This document shows, piece by piece, positions 4,837 to 6,304 of a DNA stretch of 6,304 nucleotides (its first letter is position 1; each line of letters opens with the position of its first letter). The notes under the pieces are model-generated. The model saw nothing but the letters and a program-made list of their open reading frames with translations, was not told the origin of the DNA and did not search any database. The stretch comes from Candidatus Culexmicrobium profundum (GTDB taxonomy: Archaea > Thermoproteota > Methanomethylicia > Culexarchaeales > Culexmicrobiaceae): NCBI GenBank assembly GCA_025061245.1, contig JANZKD010000182.1, positions 1 through 6,304 of the forward strand, given 5' to 3'. Both the position numbers and the translations under genes were made by a program.

Positions 4837-5997
4837 TTAAGAGCTTAGTAAAAGATTATTTAAAATCACTTTTTCTAATCTAATTTCACTCTTGGCATCT
4901 ATTGGGATGATTTCTTCCACATGTTCACCCCTATGCCCTATTATGAAGCATGCTCCATCATTAGTAAAACATGAATGGTTGGTGATGACTCTAACTTTTT
5001 CACCAACATGAATATTTCTTTCTTGTGTGATATCTAGCTTTGAAACTTCTTGGGAGATACTGATTAGAATTGCCTTAGGGTACTCAACTAATTGACCATA
5101 CCCCCGTATATGTCCGTGGATCCTCTTGTCAAAGAATCTGCTTCCAGCATTAATCATTGCAATACTTCCATTAGCATGTTCTGGAATTGAGATTATAGTT
5201 ACAAGTACTGTTAATGCACAATTGTCGAGTGATGCTGAACCATATACGAGTGCTTGAGTTCTATCATAGTAAATATAGTTGCCAGGAAATAAATGCGTGT
5301 AAACTGGACTTTCTACATCGAATCTAAGGGTAGGTGTAGCGCCAGCACCAATAATCTCAGGTTCAAAACCATATTTCCTCAAGGATTTCACAGCTATTTC
5401 CATGAGATTAGCAGTTTTTTTGGCTATTTCTTCTACTTCCTTAGGATTGCTTGCTTCATATGCGTTTCCTTGATGGGTGGCTAAACCTATGAATTTGAGA
5501 TTAGAATATTTTTCAAGTTTCTTTACAAATTTTCCCACTCTTTCAGGTTTCACTCCAAATCTATGATCCCCTACGTCAACTTTTACACAATATTCAAAGT
5601 GCAATTCATGTTTCTTTAAATGTTCATTGATATGTTCCGCTAAGTCTAGATTATCAATTCTAAGTATAATTCTAACATCTTTTTCAGCCAGTTTAATGAG
5701 GCGATTTAAATTTACTTTATCAACAACTGGATAGGCAATCATAATGTTTTTAGTTAAATTATGATTAACTAAAACTTCAGCCTCATCAATTGTACCACAA
5801 AGAAAACCATCGGCACCAGCCTTAACTTGTAGTTTAGCTATAAAAGAGGATTTAGAGGTTTTAAACATTGGCCATAAAATTTTACCATTCTTCTCAGCCA
5901 TTTCAGCTGTTTTAGTTATATTATGCTCTAATCGATCTAAATCAACTAGAACTAGAGGAGTCGGCATATCATAATAATTAACCATATTAAACCCCAT
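4837..5997 (-). CDS. D-threonine aldolase/D-serine dehydratase-like PLP enzyme (386 aa)
   Basis: This is a fold-type III (alanine racemase-like) PLP enzyme with a C-terminal D-serine dehydratase-like domain. Members cleave D-threonine or 3-hydroxy-D-aspartate, or dehydrate D-serine. The barrel (about 10-240) starts with YDMPTPLVLVDLDRL. The PLP lysine is K46 in ILWPMFKTSK; KVDVGDHRFGV holds the family's conserved arginine, and GAGATPT and PGNYIYYD are the phosphate-side and barrel-closing motifs. The C-terminal beta domain has the metal-site signature NHSCFTN, with H341 and C343. Around the lysine most relatives read RPHxKTHK; here it is WPMFKTSK, so two histidines are lost and the substrate may differ. 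Length is normal. A TTG at 6018 would add seven residues, but the ATG at 5997 lies about 25 bases from a TATA box with no ribosome binding site, fitting a leaderless message. It heads a likely operon with the MFS transporter. Confidence 0.88.
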   Translation of the reverse strand: MGFNMVNYYDMPTPLVLVDLDRLEHNITKTAEMAEKNGKILWPMFKTSKSSFIAKLQVKAGADGFLCGTIDEAEVLVNHNLTKNIMIAYPVVDKVNLNRLIKLAEKDVRIILRIDNLDLAEHINEHLKKHELHFEYCVKVDVGDHRFGVKPERVGKFVKKLEKYSNLKFIGLATHQGNAYEASNPKEVEEIAKKTANLMEIAVKSLRKYGFEPEIIGAGATPTLRFDVESPVYTHLFPGNYIYYDRTQALVYGSASLDNCALTVLVTIISIPEHANGSIAMINAGSRFFDKRIHGHIRGYGQLVEYPKAILISISQEVSKLDITQERNIHVGEKVRVITNHSCFTNDGACFIIGHRGEHVEEIIPIDAKSEIRLEKVILNNLLLSS

Positions 5998-6018
5998 ATC
6001 TAAGATTTCAGAAGACAA

Positions 6019-6026
6019 TTATAATT
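6019..6026 (-). promoter_or_regulatory. TATA box of the PLP enzyme gene
   Basis: On the minus strand AATTATAATT (about 6027 to 6018) is centred 25 bases before the ATG at 5997. This supports leaderless transcription starting at that ATG and argues against the TTG at 6018, which overlaps the box. Confidence 0.45.
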
Positions 6027-6114
6027 CTTAGCATTGTCTTTTTAGGATAAATTGAATAAGTTATGTTGAGTGACCATTAAGCTTATTTGCAACAATTTTA
6101 CTAGGAAAATTGAA

Positions 6115-6304
6115 ATGAATCTGATATCTGAATTAATTGAGATTTTAAAATTAGATGTAAGGAAAATACTTCTCACAACAGTATTATCAATTATATGTAT
6201 AGGCGGAGTGATTCAAACTTACGCCTTTATAGATGATGTACCAGGTATACCTAAACCTCCACTATATGATTTATTTAAACCACTAAATTTCTGGACACCA
6301 TGGA
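6115..6304 (+). CDS. N-terminal part of an unidentified membrane protein
   Basis: An open frame runs from ATG at 6115 to the window edge, 63 codons with no stop. Residues 1-15 (MNLISELIEILKLDV) form an amphipathic helix. Residues about 18-38 (ILLTTVLSIICIGGVIQTYA) form one membrane segment or an uncleaved signal anchor. Then comes a proline-rich loop (IDDVPGIPKPPLYDLF) and an aromatic stretch (NFWTPW) that may begin a second membrane segment. A weak TAGGA lies nine bases before the ATG. I do not recognise the family; the rest of the gene is outside the window. It diverges from the PLP enzyme with 117 bases between the start codons, a space that must hold both promoters. Confidence 0.65.
   Translation, partial: MNLISELIEILKLDVRKILLTTVLSIICIGGVIQTYAFIDDVPGIPKPPLYDLFKPLNFWTPW

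Noticed and set aside
4821..4848. GGAGG followed by TTG on the plus strand near the end of the PLP enzyme
   Set aside because: The frame TTG TTA AGA GCT TAG has only four codons before its stop.
5293..5484. Plus-strand open frame of 63 codons inside the PLP enzyme
   Set aside because: It is antisense within an intact conserved enzyme.

Overview
The window is AT-rich DNA from what is most likely an anaerobic archaeon. The evidence is archaeal-type TATA boxes about 25 bases ahead of probable leaderless starts (the Lrp-type regulator and the PLP enzyme), GGAGG-type ribosome binding sites on other genes, a one-domain winged-helix regulator of archaeal style, an Lrp/AsnC regulator, and the rubrerythrin/desulfoferrodoxin pair typical of anaerobes. 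The sequence alone does not settle the phylum.

Left part (1-2454), oxidative-stress block: a C-terminal gene fragment (2-109, +) faces a 59-residue winged-helix protein (146-325, -). Upstream of it on the same strand lie a broken desulfoferrodoxin/superoxide reductase gene (399-765, -) and an intact rubrerythrin gene (840-1424, -). An Lrp/AsnC-type regulator (1480-1902, +) diverges from rubrerythrin across a 55-base promoter region holding one TATA box for each direction. Facing the regulator is a broken OsmC-family gene (1999-2454, -). Intact, this block would reduce superoxide (desulfoferrodoxin), hydrogen peroxide (rubrerythrin) and probably organic peroxides (OsmC family), with one or two local regulators. 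As written, only rubrerythrin and the regulators are intact. The two broken genes together carry three single-base indels, each placeable in a mononucleotide run, and two in-frame TAG codons, while keeping their key ligand residues. Recent decay and base-calling error both fit.

Right part (2455-6304), small-molecule block: a GNAT acetyltransferase with an unrecognised C-terminal domain (2593-3594, +) converges with, and overlaps by 20 bases, a 12-helix MFS transporter (3575-4753, -). Upstream of the transporter on the same strand is a fold-type III PLP enzyme of the D-threonine aldolase/D-serine dehydratase-like family (4837-5997, -), with the lysine and the His-x-Cys metal site kept but an unusual sequence around the lysine. 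Enzyme and transporter probably form an operon that takes up and breaks down, or exports, an amino-acid-like compound; the acetyltransferase may act on a related compound, but only proximity suggests this. The window ends inside a membrane-protein gene (6115-, +) that diverges from the PLP enzyme.

No rRNA, tRNA, CRISPR array or insertion sequence was seen. No gene-free stretch exceeds 300 bases once the two pseudogenes and the small winged-helix gene are counted.
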